64,000 nucleotides of DNA from Rouxiella aceris (GTDB lineage: Bacteria > Pseudomonadota > Gammaproteobacteria > Enterobacterales > Enterobacteriaceae). Below are positions 40,170 through 50,258 of this stretch, one piece after another (the first letter of the stretch is position 1; each line of letters opens with the position of its first letter). The position numbers and the translations under genes were made by a program. Where the stretch lies: contig NZ_JAADJU010000012.1 in assembly GCF_012933545.1 (NCBI RefSeq), forward strand, positions 114,574 through 178,573. The letters run 5' to 3'. The notes under the pieces are model-generated. The model had not been told where the DNA came from and made no database searches. It saw only the letters and a program-made list of their open reading frames with translations.

Positions 40170-41240
40170 TTACTTGGAAACTGTACTGGTTTGATTAAAG
40201 GCTGCCTGCATCACGGTGACCATCGCGTCGTTCTGCGACTGGGTCAGCGCGTGGCCTTTAGGATCAAGGAACTGGAGACTACTGCGGTTATTCAGATCGC
40301 CGACCTGAATTTTATATTCGCCAGAGGTCAGACCCGGATCTCTTGCACCCAGCGTATCCCAGGCATCGTTGCTTAACGGTGAGTATTTCACCGTGAGCGT
40401 ACCCTGCGGACGGCTGCTGTCGGTGACTTTCATCCCCGCTTTGGCCAGAGCATTTGGCAGACGCTCCCACACCGCGCCATAGGTGGTGCGAACAATCAGC
40501 ACTGGCAGACCGGTTTCATCCGCGCCACTCTGTACGTCGATTTCGCCGACTTTGCGGTTGTCAAAACGGCTTTGCTCATCCTGCTGAACCTTGTCCAGAC
40601 CCGAGGTGATGGCGTTCATCATCTGACTGGTATAACGCTGGACTTCGGTAGCGGTGGTGATGGTCTTGTCTTGTTGCTTAAGCTCTAAGGTTTTCACCGT
40701 CAGTGCAAGTTGATAACCCTGCTGTTTGACACTGATCTGATAGCGGCCCTGATACTGGAAGTCTTCATCAGCACGGTTCCACTGCACCATATCGGTGGTC
40801 AAGGTCTGGTTGGCATCATCTCGGCTGGCAATTTTGAAGCCTTTCTGCTCAACAATGCTCACCACGCGCGCCCACAGGCCGCTATTTTGCGCACTGTTTT
40901 CCAGCATTACCGTACCCGTATCGCCGGTGTATTGCCCACGCGAACCGGTCAGCAGCGCCAGCGGCTGCAGTGGCGGACGAATATCCAGTGACTTGCCGAC
41001 GGCACCTTTGACACTACCGGCAGGGACATCATAAGTACCGTTCTGCAACGGCAGGATCATGCCGCCAGGCGTTTTAAGCTCTTGCAGCGGGGCAGCCTGC
41101 AAATAGGCCTCATCGCCGCTGACCTGACGCTTGTAGCGTGAATCGTTAGAGCAGGCCGCAAGCAGCATGATCAGGGACAAACCCACAACTTTTGCTACCG
41201 TCGACTTTTGAAAACTTGGTTTTGTTAATGAAAAGGTCAT
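40170..41240 (-). CDS. bamC: Outer-membrane assembly lipoprotein BamC
   Basis: A 356-residue lipoprotein of the BAM complex that inserts beta-barrel proteins into the outer membrane. The signal peptide ends in lipobox LLAAC with Cys30, followed by the unstructured [21 protein letters not shown] that binds BamD in the family. Two helix-grip domains follow ([12 protein letters not shown].., DAGLD-like [18 protein letters not shown]). The ATG at 41240 is preferred over a TTG directly before it. It lies behind dapA, as in E. coli (dapA-bamC-purC). Confidence 0.95.
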   Translation of the reverse strand: MTFSLTKPSFQKSTVAKVVGLSLIMLLAACSNDSRYKRQVSGDEAYLQAAPLQELKTPGGMILPLQNGTYDVPAGSVKGAVGKSLDIRPPLQPLALLTGSRGQYTGDTGTVMLENSAQNSGLWARVVSIVEQKGFKIASRDDANQTLTTDMVQWNRADEDFQYQGRYQISVKQQGYQLALTVKTLELKQQDKTITTATEVQRYTSQMMNAITSGLDKVQQDEQSRFDNRKVGEIDVQSGADETGLPVLIVRTTYGAVWERLPNALAKAGMKVTDSSRPQGTLTVKYSPLSNDAWDTLGARDPGLTSGEYKIQVGDLNNRSSLQFLDPKGHALTQSQNDAMVTVMQAAFNQTSTVSK

Positions 41241-41301
41241 CAAATATCCCTAAAAGTTATATCCCCTTCGCCTTCAACGCTGCAGCGTTGATTTTCGAAG
41301 G

Positions 41302-42183
41302 TCAGAGCAAACCGGCTTTCAGTAGTGCTTGTTCCACTATTGGACGAGCAGCATCGGTCAACGGCGTCATCGGTAAACGCAGCGTATCGGTTGCTATCAA
41401 TCCCAGCGCCTTACAGGCCCATTTCACAGGGATCGGGTTTGCTTCTACAAACAAATGCTGATGCAACGGCATCAAGCGCTGATTTAAACGGCGCGCTTCG
41501 GCAAATTTGCCTTCCGCTGCCAGTTGGCAAAGCTGAGCCATCTCACGTGCCGCGACGTTGGCAGTAACGGAGATCACCCCTTTACCACCGAGTTGCATAA
41601 AGTCCAGTCCGCTGGCGTCATCGCCACTAAGCAGAGTGAAAGCTTCATCATCAACCAGCACTTGGATCTGACTGACGCGACTTAAGTTCCCTGTTGCCTC
41701 TTTACAGGCGACAATATTTTGTATTTTTGCCAAACGTGCGACCGTTGCCGGCAACATATCGCAGCCGGTACGAGAGGGTACGTTATACAAGATTTGCGGC
41801 AGCGCGGTGCTTTCAGCAATGGCTTTAAAATGTTGGTAAAGGCCTTCCTGCGTTGGACGATTGTAGTAAGGCGTTACCGTCAGACAGCCCACAACGCCAG
41901 TATTTTCAAAGCGTTCGGTCAAAGCGATGGCTTCTGCGGTGGCGTTGGCGCCTGTTCCGGCAATCACCGGAATGCGGCCATCGGCCAGCTCCAACGTCTG
42001 CATCACGACATCGGCATGCTCGTCATGGTTCAAGGTTGCAGACTCGCCGGTCGTGCCTACGGAAACAATCGCCGCAGTACCACTGGCCACATGATAATCA
42101 ATCAGTTTTTTCAGACTTTCGCGATCGACAGCGCCTTTGGCGTCCATCGGCGTAACCAGTGCAACAATACTTCCCGTAAACAT
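41302..42183 (-). CDS. dapA: 4-hydroxy-tetrahydrodipicolinate synthase
   Basis: A 293-residue aldolase-class enzyme that condenses pyruvate with aspartate semialdehyde, the first committed step to diaminopimelate and lysine. The Schiff-base lysine is K161 in VACKEATGN, the triad tyrosine Y133 in LYNVPSRTG, and GTTGESATL is conserved. The start is ATG 42183 ([13 protein letters not shown]); the six-residue upstream extension is not family-like. Confidence 0.97.
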   Translation of the reverse strand: MFTGSIVALVTPMDAKGAVDRESLKKLIDYHVASGTAAIVSVGTTGESATLNHDEHADVVMQTLELADGRIPVIAGTGANATAEAIALTERFENTGVVGCLTVTPYYNRPTQEGLYQHFKAIAESTALPQILYNVPSRTGCDMLPATVARLAKIQNIVACKEATGNLSRVSQIQVLVDDEAFTLLSGDDASGLDFMQLGGKGVISVTANVAAREMAQLCQLAAEGKFAEARRLNQRLMPLHQHLFVEANPIPVKWACKALGLIATDTLRLPMTPLTDAARPIVEQALLKAGLL

Positions 42184-42439
42184 TGACCTTCCCCTCCACA
42201 AACAGGTGACTCATGGTACTTTTGACCCTTGGGCAAAGCAAGCAAACAACGTGTGCTAAGCGTCCGCCGACCGGTTTTTTTTTCTGTCAGGCCGTTTTTT
42301 TGTCGCCCGGCGGATTTTTGCCGGGCAGCGATTTTTAACATGTTATGTGTTTTTACAGTTGAAATGGTTTTTCTGTTTGCGATAGTTTTCATGTCTGCGA
42401 TAGTAAGTCTTACGATAGGGCATGACAGGAAGGGCAATT

Positions 42440-42988
42440 TTGCTACAACCACAACAACATTATTTGGTTATCACCGCGCTGGGTGCCGATCGTCCGGGGA
42501 TTGTCAACACTATCACTCGTCAGGTGAGCAGCTGCGGTTGTAATATCGAGGACAGCCGTCTTGCCATGCTCGGTGAGGAATTTACGTTTATTATGCTCCT
42601 CTCCGGAAGCTGGAATGCCATTACGCTGATTGAGTCTACGCTGCCGCAAAAAGGCGCGGAGCTGGAGTTGCTCATCGTGATGAAACGGACCAGCGCCCAT
42701 GAGCGTCCACCGATGCCCGCCACGGTGTGGGTAAAGGTTGAAGTAAAAGATTCACCGCATCTGATTGAGCGTTTTACCGATCTTTTTGACACTCACCAGA
42801 TGAACATTGCCGAACTGGCGTCCAAGACTACGCCCGCCGAAGACAGCACTGATGCACAATTGTCCATCCAGATCACGGCGCACAGCCCGGCCAATGCCGA
42901 TGCAGCAATTATTGAGCAAGCCTTCCATCAGCTATGTACAGAATTGAATGCACAAGGCAGTATTAGCGTCATCAGCTATACCCAATAG
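42440..42988 (+). CDS. gcvR: Glycine cleavage system transcriptional repressor GcvR
   Basis: A 182-residue double-ACT-domain protein that binds GcvA and blocks gcvTHP activation when glycine is low. ACT1: YLVITALGADRPGIVNTI..SRLAMLGEEFTFIMLLSG; ACT2: WVKVEVKDSPHLIERF..MNIAELASKT. I prefer the TTG at 42440 as start: AGGAAGG lies about 7 bases upstream and the result, MLQPQQHYL, has the E. coli spacing. An in-frame ATG at 42422 would add six residues with a poorly placed ribosome site. The C-terminus (SVISYTQ) is shorter than in E. coli because the stop lies in an inserted repeat. Confidence 0.9.
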   Translation: MLQPQQHYLVITALGADRPGIVNTITRQVSSCGCNIEDSRLAMLGEEFTFIMLLSGSWNAITLIESTLPQKGAELELLIVMKRTSAHERPPMPATVWVKVEVKDSPHLIERFTDLFDTHQMNIAELASKTTPAEDSTDAQLSIQITAHSPANADAAIIEQAFHQLCTELNAQGSISVISYTQ

Positions 42989-43097
42989 ATTTCAGGATAC
43001 GAGAAGCAGGCAACGGAACTGAACGGCAAAAACTTACACTGTAAGCCAAGGCAGGAAGTCCCCGCCAACCGATCGCGGCCTTGAAAGATAAAGGGAT
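42977..43097. repeat. Full-length but divergent ERIC-type element
   Basis: It begins TATACCC and ends GGGATA, with a central CTTACACTGTAAG hairpin and the ERIC-like GCCTTGAAAGATAAAGGGAT arm. The left end supplies the final codons and stop of gcvR. It sits between gcvR and bcp. Confidence 0.7.
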
Positions 43098-43148
43098 ATT
43101 CCAGCATAAAGATAAACCGCAGCATTAAGATAAAGATGGAGAAACATA

Positions 43149-43616
43149 ATGAGCCCACTGAAAGCCGGAGATACTGCGCCGCAATTTAGTTTGCCCGATC
43201 AGGACGGCGAACAAATTAATCTGGCCGACTTCCAGGGACAGAAAGTCCTGGTCTATTTCTACCCGAAGGCCATGACGCCAGGTTGTACCGTACAAGCCTG
43301 TGGCCTGCGCGACAATATGGACCAACTGAAAGAAGCTGGCGTAGAAGTGCTGGGGATCAGCACCGACAAGCCGGAAAAACTCTCTAAATTTGTTGAAAAA
43401 GAGCTGTTGAACTTCACGCTGCTGTCTGATGAGGATCACCAGGTTTGCGAAGCTTTTGGCGTCTGGGGCGAGAAAACCTTTATGGGGAAAACCTATGACG
43501 GTATACACCGCATCAGCTTCCTGCTTGATGGAACTGGCAAGGTCGAGAAAGTGTTTGATGACTTCAAGACCAGCAATCATCACGATATCGTGATGGCTTA
43601 TCTCAACGCCAAATAA
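43149..43616 (+). CDS. bcp: Thioredoxin-dependent peroxiredoxin Bcp
   Basis: A 155-residue peroxiredoxin reducing H2O2 and organic peroxides. Peroxidatic C46 and resolving C51 lie in AMTPGCTVQACGLRD, with catalytic T43. SD TGGAGAAA precedes the ATG. It follows gcvR as in E. coli, but with an ERIC element between them. Confidence 0.96.
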   Translation: MSPLKAGDTAPQFSLPDQDGEQINLADFQGQKVLVYFYPKAMTPGCTVQACGLRDNMDQLKEAGVEVLGISTDKPEKLSKFVEKELLNFTLLSDEDHQVCEAFGVWGEKTFMGKTYDGIHRISFLLDGTGKVEKVFDDFKTSNHHDIVMAYLNAK

Positions 43617-43644
43617 GCCTCGGCAACAGCCTGATAGCACCAAT

Positions 43645-43663
43645 AGCCCTGTTAATCAGGGCT
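43645..43663. terminator. Hairpin between convergent bcp and perM
   Basis: AGCCCTG / CAGGGCT with loop TTAAT, followed by AATTAAC. The U-tract is poor but the position suits both genes. Confidence 0.6.
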
Positions 43664-43710
43664 AATTAACAACTATTCGCAGTTATCATCCTCAGGCTGC
43701 CAGCCTCAGA

Positions 43711-44778
43711 TTATTGCGGCTCCTGGTTAAGCAGCTCATCAGGCCATACGTGGATCACCGCCTTGATCAGCGTAGCCAGCGGGATGGCAAAAAACACCCC
43801 CCAAAACCCCCATAGTCCGCCAAAAATAACCACTGCCAGAATAATCACCAACGGATGCAGATTGACCGCCTCGGAAAACAGCAATGGCACCAACAGGTTG
43901 CCATCCAGTCCCTGCACCACCAGATAGGCGACGATCAGCGTCCAGAAATCGGCCCCCACGCCCCACTGGAAGAGTGCCACCACGATCACCGGAATGGTTA
44001 CCAGCATCGCGCCGATATAGGGGATCAGCACCGACAGCCCGACCAACACCGCCAACAGCAGTGAATAGCGCAGATCCATAAAAAAGAACACCAGATAGGT
44101 GGCCACTCCAACAATCACCATCTCTAGCACCTTGCCGCGAATATAGTTGGTGATCTGTTGGTTCATTTCGGTCCACACCAATCCGGCCAGGCCATGTTCT
44201 CGGGGCAACACCCGGCGTACTGCATTGAGCATCTGCTCTTTGTCTTTCAGCAGAAAAAACACCATCAGCGGCACAATAATCAGGTAAATTGCCAGCGTCA
44301 GCAGGCCGACCAGCGACGCCAGCGAATATTTGACCACTGACTCGCCCACCCCGGAAAGTCGGGCGCGCAGGTTGTCCATCATCATATCGATAATACCGGC
44401 ATCCACCAGCGCCGGATAACGTTTTGGCAAGGTGGCCGCCAGGTCGTAAAATCGATTGAGCATACTCGGCAGATCGGCCATAAAATTCAGTGCCTGCTGC
44501 CAGCTAAGCGGGGCAATAACAAACAGCAACAGCATAACGATGCCGGTAAACAGGGTCAGCACCACGCAGACCGAGAGCGTACGCGTGCAACCCAAACGCT
44601 GCAAACGCACCGTGGGCCACTCCAGCAGGTAGGCCAGAACAATCGCCACCAGCAACGGGGCAAGAATGCCGTTGAGAAAATAGAGGATACAAAAACCGGC
44701 GACCAGGATCGCCAGCAAGGCAATAGCCTGTGGGTCGGTAAAACGACGGCGGTACCACTGTAATAACATGTCGAGCAT
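43711..44778 (-). CDS. perM: AI-2E family transporter PerM
   Basis: A 355-residue polytopic inner-membrane protein with about eight helices. Conserved stretches: LAPLLVAIVLAYLLEWP, MVFFLLKDKEQMLNAVRRVLPR, YIRGKVLEMVIVG, LSVLIPYIGA and GLWGFWGVFFAIPLATLIKAV, close to E. coli PerM. The transported substrate is not known. The start is ATG 44778 (MLDMLLQWYRRRF), as in E. coli. It is divergent from bepA. Confidence 0.93.
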   Translation of the reverse strand: MLDMLLQWYRRRFTDPQAIALLAILVAGFCILYFLNGILAPLLVAIVLAYLLEWPTVRLQRLGCTRTLSVCVVLTLFTGIVMLLLFVIAPLSWQQALNFMADLPSMLNRFYDLAATLPKRYPALVDAGIIDMMMDNLRARLSGVGESVVKYSLASLVGLLTLAIYLIIVPLMVFFLLKDKEQMLNAVRRVLPREHGLAGLVWTEMNQQITNYIRGKVLEMVIVGVATYLVFFFMDLRYSLLLAVLVGLSVLIPYIGAMLVTIPVIVVALFQWGVGADFWTLIVAYLVVQGLDGNLLVPLLFSEAVNLHPLVIILAVVIFGGLWGFWGVFFAIPLATLIKAVIHVWPDELLNQEPQ

Positions 44779-45116
44779 CAGAATAAACTCCTGTATTCCA
44801 TTATCAGACTGCTGACGCATTTGTCCGTAAAACGACAATATAACGCGAAATACTGCACTCTTTTTCGGTATATTTTTGTCACAGATATCTCAGTCACGGT
44901 GGTTCCAATGTTGTATCGCTTGGATAAAATAGAACACCTCAGAAAAAAACATGCTGTTGTGAATCAAGTTATGCTGTGAACTGAAACCTTATCATGGATA
45001 AACGGCTTAGGCAGGCTTATTGAGATCCTCCCGCTTTATGCCCTGTGCAGGCAAAATGGCGGCAAGCAGTGCGGATCTTTGGCAAGTCAAACTCCCCCCG
45101 TTAAGTAAAGGTATTG
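44779..45116. other. Divergent perM/bepA promoter region
   Basis: 338 bases without a supported ORF. bepA is sigma-E dependent in E. coli, but no convincing sigma-E promoter was found by eye. Confidence 0.45.
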
Positions 45117-46610
45117 ATGGCAATGCAGTTAAAACTGAAGTTGAGAAAGTTTGTCAGGTCTACAGTCACCACCGGCCTGCTGGTATCAACCCTCAGCGGC
45201 GCGAGCTCATTTTATGCGCGAGCAGACAATAGCGATTTGCTGCCGGATATGGGCACCACGGCAGCGGGAACGCTGACTATCGACCAGGAGTTGCAAATTG
45301 GTGACTTTTACGTTCGCCAGTTGCGCGGCAGCGCGCCGTTAATTAACGATCCGCTGCTTAATGACTATATTAATCAACTGGGACAGCGTCTGGTGGCGAA
45401 TGCCTATTCGGTACGCTTTCCGTTTCATTTTTTTCTGATCAACAATGACGAGCTTAACGCCTTTGCCTTTTTTGGCGGCAACGTGGTGCTGCATGCTGCG
45501 CTGTTTCGCTATACCGAAAATGAAAGCCAGCTCGCTTCGGTGATGGCCCACGAAATTTCCCACGTGACCCAGCGCCATCTGGCACGCGCCATGGAAGATC
45601 AGCAACGCAAAGCCCCTTTGACCTGGGTGGGAGCACTCGGTTCTATTCTGCTGGCCATTGCCAGTCCGCAAGTGGGCATGGCGGCGCTCACCGGCACGCT
45701 GGCCGGGACGCAACAGAATATGATCAGCTTTACCCGTTCCAACGAAGAGGAAGCTGACCGCATTGGCTTGCAGGTATTGCAACGTAGCGGCTTTGATCCT
45801 GAAGCCATGCCGGACTTTATGCAAAAACTCGCCGACCAGTCCCGCTACTCCAGCAAGCCACCGGAAATGCTGCTTACCCACCCGCTGCCCGATAGCCGCC
45901 TGTCCGACGCCCGCAACCGCGCCAACCAGATGGCGCGACATATCGTGCAATCCTCGCAGGATTTCCTCTTTGCGAAAGTGCGCATTTTTGGCATGTATGG
46001 CAGCGAGGACCATCCGCTGACCGACGACTATATCAAGCAATTAAGCGAGGGGAATAGCCGTGAGCAACTGGCAGCGAAATATGGTCAGGCGCTGCTGTTT
46101 TACAAAGCCAAAAATTTCAATCAGGCGAGAAATATCCTTGAGCCAATGCTCAATAAAGATCCCGCTAACCTGTGGTATATCGATTTGCTGACCGATATCG
46201 ATATCGACCAGGGCCATGCGCCGCAGGCTATTGCCCGGCTGGAGAAAGTCAATGCCGCTGGCAGTAAAAGCCCGGTACTGCAACTGAATCTGGCCAATGC
46301 CTATGTAGAGGGCAATCAGTTCGCCAAAGCCAGCCAACTGCTTTATCGCTATACTTATGCTCATCCCGAGGATGCCAACGGCTGGGAGCTGCTGACCAAG
46401 GCCACCGCACAGCAGGGGTTGCGAGCGCAGGAACTGGCGGCACGCGCAGAAAGTATGGCGTTAATTGGTCGCCTCGATCAGGCCATCAGTATGCTTAGCA
46501 ATGCCAGCGCCGTATCCAAGCTCGGCAGTCTCGATCAGGCCCGCTACGATGCGCGTATCGATCAGTTGCGTCAGCTACAAAAACGCTTCGAGCAGTATCA
46601 AAAAGGCTAG
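45117..46610 (+). CDS. bepA: Beta-barrel assembly-enhancing protease BepA
   Basis: A 497-residue periplasmic M48 metalloprotease and chaperone that assists LptD and degrades stalled outer-membrane proteins. A signal peptide ([21 protein letters not shown]) is followed by the zinc site HEISH in [17 protein letters not shown] and the third ligand in [10 protein letters not shown]. The C-terminal half is TPR-rich (from about 310). ATG 45117 is chosen with TAAAGG upstream; a TTG precedes it and another ATG follows two codons later. Confidence 0.94.
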   Translation: MAMQLKLKLRKFVRSTVTTGLLVSTLSGASSFYARADNSDLLPDMGTTAAGTLTIDQELQIGDFYVRQLRGSAPLINDPLLNDYINQLGQRLVANAYSVRFPFHFFLINNDELNAFAFFGGNVVLHAALFRYTENESQLASVMAHEISHVTQRHLARAMEDQQRKAPLTWVGALGSILLAIASPQVGMAALTGTLAGTQQNMISFTRSNEEEADRIGLQVLQRSGFDPEAMPDFMQKLADQSRYSSKPPEMLLTHPLPDSRLSDARNRANQMARHIVQSSQDFLFAKVRIFGMYGSEDHPLTDDYIKQLSEGNSREQLAAKYGQALLFYKAKNFNQARNILEPMLNKDPANLWYIDLLTDIDIDQGHAPQAIARLEKVNAAGSKSPVLQLNLANAYVEGNQFAKASQLLYRYTYAHPEDANGWELLTKATAQQGLRAQELAARAESMALIGRLDQAISMLSNASAVSKLGSLDQARYDARIDQLRQLQKRFEQYQKG

Positions 46611-46633
46611 TCCGGTTATCATCCGGCCTTTTT
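46600..46633 (+). terminator. Terminator overlapping the end of bepA
   Basis: Stem AAAAAGGC..CCGG / CCGG..CCTTTTT spans the bepA stop and ends in five T, before yfgD. Confidence 0.7.
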
Positions 46634-46667
46634 GTCCGCCACGTTCAATTTAAGATAGGGAACCGTT

Positions 46668-47024
46668 ATGCAACATGATGTCGCCATTTATCACAATCCG
46701 CGCTGCAGCAAGAGCCGCGAAACGCTGGCACTGCTGGAGAGTAAGGGCATCAAGCCGGATGTGATTTTATATCTGGAAACGCCGCCGTCGGTGGATACGC
46801 TAAAGAAATTGCAGCAGCAGCTGGGCTTTGCCTCAGCCAGAGAGATGATGCGCACTAAAGAAGATATTTATAAGGAATTGAAACTGGGGGATAGCGCGTT
46901 AAACGAACAGCAGCTGTTACAGGCCATTGCCGATCACCCGCGGCTACTGGAGCGCCCTATTGTGGTTTGCCAAGGCAAAGCGCGCCTGGGCCGTCCACCA
47001 GAGCAAGTGCTGACTATCCTGTAA
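46668..47024 (+). CDS. yfgD: ArsC-family protein YfgD
   Basis: A 118-residue ArsC-type protein with the active-site loop HNPRCSKSRETL (C13) and the arginines of the oxyanion pocket (LLERPIVVCQGKARLGRPPE). It is homologous to glutaredoxin-dependent arsenate reductases; arsenate activity here is not shown by context, since no ars operon is present. It lies between bepA and hda, as in E. coli. Confidence 0.92.
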   Translation: MQHDVAIYHNPRCSKSRETLALLESKGIKPDVILYLETPPSVDTLKKLQQQLGFASAREMMRTKEDIYKELKLGDSALNEQQLLQAIADHPRLLERPIVVCQGKARLGRPPEQVLTIL

Positions 47025-47028
47025 AGGA

Positions 47029-47055
47029 TTCAGGCTTGGTTGCAGTCAGCCTGAA
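47029..47055. terminator. Hairpin between convergent yfgD and hda
   Basis: TTCAGGCT / AGCCTGAA around an 11-base loop. No strong U-tract; placed exactly in the 33-base gap. Confidence 0.55.
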
Positions 47056-47057
47056 CG

Positions 47058-47759
47058 TTACAGTGAGAGGATCTCTTTAACAAAGGGGATGGTCAGTTTG
47101 CGTTGGGCAGTAATTGACGCTCTGTCGAGTTGATCGAGGGTCATAAACAGCGTGCGCATTTCACGATCGAGACGTTTAAGTAAAAAACGGCCGACATCTT
47201 CCGGCAGCTCAAAACCGCGCAGTTTGGATCGCAGCTGTAATGCCTGCAATTTTTCTTCGTCAGACAGCGGCTGCAGGCGGTAGATTTGTCCCCAGTCCAG
47301 ACGCGAGGCCAAATCGGGCAAGCCAAGGTTTAACTGGCGCGGCGGACGATCGCCGGTGATAAACAGCCGGGTACGCCCGGTTTCCAAAATGCGGTTATAC
47401 AGGTGAAACACTGCGGCTTCCCAGGCTTCATCACCGGCAATACCCTCGATATTATCGATACACACCAGCGCCAACTGCTCCATGCCATCCAAAACTTCAG
47501 GCACAAAATAGGCGCGTTTATCGAGCGGAACATAACCGACGGCTTCGCCACGTTGAGAAAGCTCGGCGCAGGCGGCATGCAGCAAATGGCTACGCCCGCC
47601 GCCTTCACGCGACCAAAAATAGATATAAGTGCCATGCTCTTGCTGCAACGCGGTTTGCATGGCAGAAAGCAGCGAAGGGTTCTCACCCGGATAAAAACTG
47701 GCAAAGGTTTCGTCATCGGGAAGATAGAGTGGCAGGGAAAGCTGTGCCGGCGTATTCAG
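47058..47759 (-). CDS. hda: DnaA regulatory inactivator Hda (CTG start)
   Basis: A 233-residue AAA+ protein that, with the DNA-loaded beta clamp, promotes ATP hydrolysis by DnaA. The clamp-binding motif QLSLPL is at the N-terminus. Walker A-like [12 protein letters not shown], Walker B CIDNIE, and the sensor/arginine region [22 protein letters not shown] follow, with [11 protein letters not shown] at the end. I choose CTG 47759 because [16 protein letters not shown] then aligns from the first residue with E. coli Hda, known to start at CUG, and gives the same length. GAGGTG lies just upstream. The alternative TTG at 47774 adds five residues. Confidence 0.9.
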   Translation of the reverse strand: MNTPAQLSLPLYLPDDETFASFYPGENPSLLSAMQTALQQEHGTYIYFWSREGGGRSHLLHAACAELSQRGEAVGYVPLDKRAYFVPEVLDGMEQLALVCIDNIEGIAGDEAWEAAVFHLYNRILETGRTRLFITGDRPPRQLNLGLPDLASRLDWGQIYRLQPLSDEEKLQALQLRSKLRGFELPEDVGRFLLKRLDREMRTLFMTLDQLDRASITAQRKLTIPFVKEILSL

Positions 47760-47974
47760 AAGCACCTCAACCAAAACTGGCGCATAGACCAGACCTGTTT
47801 ATATAAAAAGCGTATAAAAAATTAACACAAATTATTAATCGCAGAATTCTAGCATAGGATCCGACGAGAGTTGTACTTTCGCTTGCCAATAAGCAAAATC
47901 AGGCAAGCGCAGAACATTTTGCCAAAGCGGCGCTGGCTATCGTCAGACGGCCAGCGCCAGGCAAAAGGTCAATC

Positions 47975-49267
47975 TCAGACAGCAGGCGGTTCGCGTTCGT
48001 CTACAACGTCAATAATCTCTTCTTCGCCGCGGTACATATCGATCACTTTAAACAGCAGGCTGAGGAAGACACCGACCACGGTAGCCAGCGCCATGCCTTT
48101 CAGTTCGGCTGCACCGATGTGAACTTTGGCGCCGCTGACGCCGATAATCAGGATCACCGAGGTCAGGATCAGATTTTTTGGTTTATTGTAGTCAACCTTG
48201 GACTCGATCAGCACACGGATACCGGACGCGCCAATCACCCCGTAAAGCAGCAGTGAAACACCGCCCATTACCGGCACCGGCACGGCCTGAATTGCCGCAG
48301 CCAGTTTACCGACGCAGGAAAGCAGGATCGCCAGGATTGCCGCTCCGCCGATTACCCAGGTGCTGTACACCTTGGTGATCGCCATCACGCCAATATTTTC
48401 ACCGTAAGTGGTGTTTGGTGTGGAGCCAAAGAAACCGGAAAGCACGGTAGACAGGCCATTGGCCAACATTGAACGATGCAGCCCAGGATCGCGCAGTAAA
48501 TCCTTTTTGACGATATTGGCTGTTACCACCAGGTGGCCGACGTGTTCGGCAATCACCACCAGCGCAGCAGGCAGAATGGTCAATACTGCCACCCACTCAA
48601 AACGCGGGGTATAGAAGGTTGGCAAGGCAAACCAGTGCGCTTCAAGAATAGGCGTCACATTGACGACACCCATAAAGTAGGCCAGCGCATAACCCACCAG
48701 CACACCGATCAGGATCGGGATAATGGCCAGGAAACCGCGAAATAACACCGAGCCCAGTACCGTCACCGCCAGGGTAACCACAGAAATGGTTACCGTGGTG
48801 CTGTCGGCGGCCACGCCTTCAGCGGGCAGCAGTCCGGCCATATTGGCGGCAACGCCCGCCAGCTCCAGGCCGATAACGGCAACGATCGCCCCCATCGCCG
48901 CTGGCGGAAACATCACGTTAATCCAGCCAATACCAGCCTTTTTAACAATCAGCGCCACCAGGCAAAACAGCAGGCCACAGGCAATAAAACCGCCTAACGC
49001 CACCTCATAGCCCAGGGGCAATAGCAGCAATACTGGTGAAATAAAGGCAAAACTCGATCCGAGATACGCCGGTATTTTTCCTTTACAGATAAAAAGATAA
49101 AGCAAGGTACCAATACCGTTAAACAGCAGTACTGTCGCCGGGTTGATTTTAAAAAGGATCGGCACCAGAACGGTGGCACCAAACATGGCAAAAAGATGTT
49201 GAAAGCTTAGCGGAATGGTCTGCAATAATGGCGGACGCTCGCTAACCCCAATAACCCGACGTGTCAT
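47975..49267 (-). CDS. uraA: Uracil:proton symporter UraA
   Basis: A 430-residue inner-membrane nucleobase transporter (NCS2, 14 helices). Conserved AYLGSSFAFISPVLLLLPLGYEVALG, AEHVGHLVVTANIV (substrate-site E and H) and GFFGSTPNTTYGENIGVMA are present. The start is ATG 49267 (MTRRVIGVSERPPLLQT). It follows upp across a terminator-like hairpin and supplies uracil for Upp. Confidence 0.96.
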   Translation of the reverse strand: MTRRVIGVSERPPLLQTIPLSFQHLFAMFGATVLVPILFKINPATVLLFNGIGTLLYLFICKGKIPAYLGSSFAFISPVLLLLPLGYEVALGGFIACGLLFCLVALIVKKAGIGWINVMFPPAAMGAIVAVIGLELAGVAANMAGLLPAEGVAADSTTVTISVVTLAVTVLGSVLFRGFLAIIPILIGVLVGYALAYFMGVVNVTPILEAHWFALPTFYTPRFEWVAVLTILPAALVVIAEHVGHLVVTANIVKKDLLRDPGLHRSMLANGLSTVLSGFFGSTPNTTYGENIGVMAITKVYSTWVIGGAAILAILLSCVGKLAAAIQAVPVPVMGGVSLLLYGVIGASGIRVLIESKVDYNKPKNLILTSVILIIGVSGAKVHIGAAELKGMALATVVGVFLSLLFKVIDMYRGEEEIIDVVDEREPPAV

Positions 49268-49351
49268 AAACTCACCCTCTGTCAATTATTTTCCCGTCAT
49301 CCTTACGGATGCGAGTGTTGTTGTGTTGTAAAAAAGTACGGCTAAAAAATC

Positions 49352-49378
49352 AAAAAAAAGCCGACTTTTCAGTCGGCT
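49352..49378 (-). terminator. Terminator between upp and uraA
   Basis: AGCCGACT / AGTCGGCT with a 4-base loop, followed on the minus strand by eight T. Its place inside a known operon suggests partial termination. Confidence 0.88.
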
Positions 49379-49383
49379 AATGC

Positions 49384-50010
49384 TTACTTGGTACCAAATA
49401 TCTTATCGCCCGCATCGCCAAGGCCAGGAATGATGTATCCCTTTTCATTCAGCCCCCGGTCAATAGAGGCGGTATAGAGTTCGAGATCCGGGTGGGCTTT
49501 CTCAAGCGCGGCAATACCTTCCGGCGCGGCAACCAACACCAGTACCTTGATATTTTTACAACCGGCTTTTTTCAGCAAATCGACGGTGGCGATCATTGAG
49601 CCACCGGTCGCCAGCATCGGGTCAACCACCAGCGCCAGACGCTCGTCAATGTTGGAGGCCAGTTTCTGGAAATAAGGTACCGGCTCCAGGGTCTCTTCGT
49701 CGCGGTAAACACCGACGACGCTGATGCGCGCGCTGGGGATATGTTCCAGCACGCCTTCCATCATGCCCAGACCGGCACGCAGAATGGGTACCACGGTAAT
49801 CTTCTTGCCTTTAATCTGCTCAATCTCGACCGGACCACACCAACCTTCAATGGTCACCGTCTCGGTAGCCAGATCGGCGGTGGCTTCATAGGTCAGCAGA
49901 CTCCCCACCTCAGAAGCCAGTTCGCGAAAGCGTTTCGTGCTGATGTCATTCTCACGCATCAGTCCCAGCTTGTGTTTTACCAGCGGGTGTTTCACTTCAA
50001 CGATCTTCAT
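49384..50010 (-). CDS. upp: Uracil phosphoribosyltransferase
   Basis: A 208-residue salvage enzyme making UMP from uracil and PRPP. The PRPP loop is [13 protein letters not shown]; the uracil site is near [25 protein letters not shown]. The length equals E. coli Upp. It is divergent from purM and shares that 248-base promoter region, which holds a PurR operator. Confidence 0.97.
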   Translation of the reverse strand: MKIVEVKHPLVKHKLGLMRENDISTKRFRELASEVGSLLTYEATADLATETVTIEGWCGPVEIEQIKGKKITVVPILRAGLGMMEGVLEHIPSARISVVGVYRDEETLEPVPYFQKLASNIDERLALVVDPMLATGGSMIATVDLLKKAGCKNIKVLVLVAAPEGIAALEKAHPDLELYTASIDRGLNEKGYIIPGLGDAGDKIFGTK

Positions 50011-50177
50011 TTTCTCTCTCTCCTAAAGCGGTTGGCCAAAAAAATCGCGTGATTATAACCCCTTTTATTTTCAACGCCAGCGCCAATAGACTGATAAGGA
50101 TCAATGGATTTGTAGAAAACTTTATCAGCGGCTCGATGAGTATAGGTAGAGAAACGTCATCACAGCGCATAAGCTAC

Positions 50178-50193
50178 TCGCAAACGTTTGCCT
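50178..50193. promoter_or_regulatory. PurR operator upstream of purM
   Basis: TCGCAAACGTTTGCCT matches the PurR consensus ACGCAAACGTTTGCGT at 14 of 16 positions, with the central palindrome perfect. It lies 66 bases before the purM start. A second, half-matching site with a perfect left half (ACGCAAACG) is at 50234-50249. Confidence 0.85.
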
Positions 50194-50258
50194 GCACTGT
50201 TAGAATTGGCGCGCTTGATTTTTCAACCACAAAACGCAAACGTCGTGGGGATCCCGCA

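Noticed and set aside
50049..50258. In-frame 70-codon N-terminal extension of PurM
   Set aside because: It spans the PurR operator and promoter region and is not found in the family; GTG 50259 gives the standard length.
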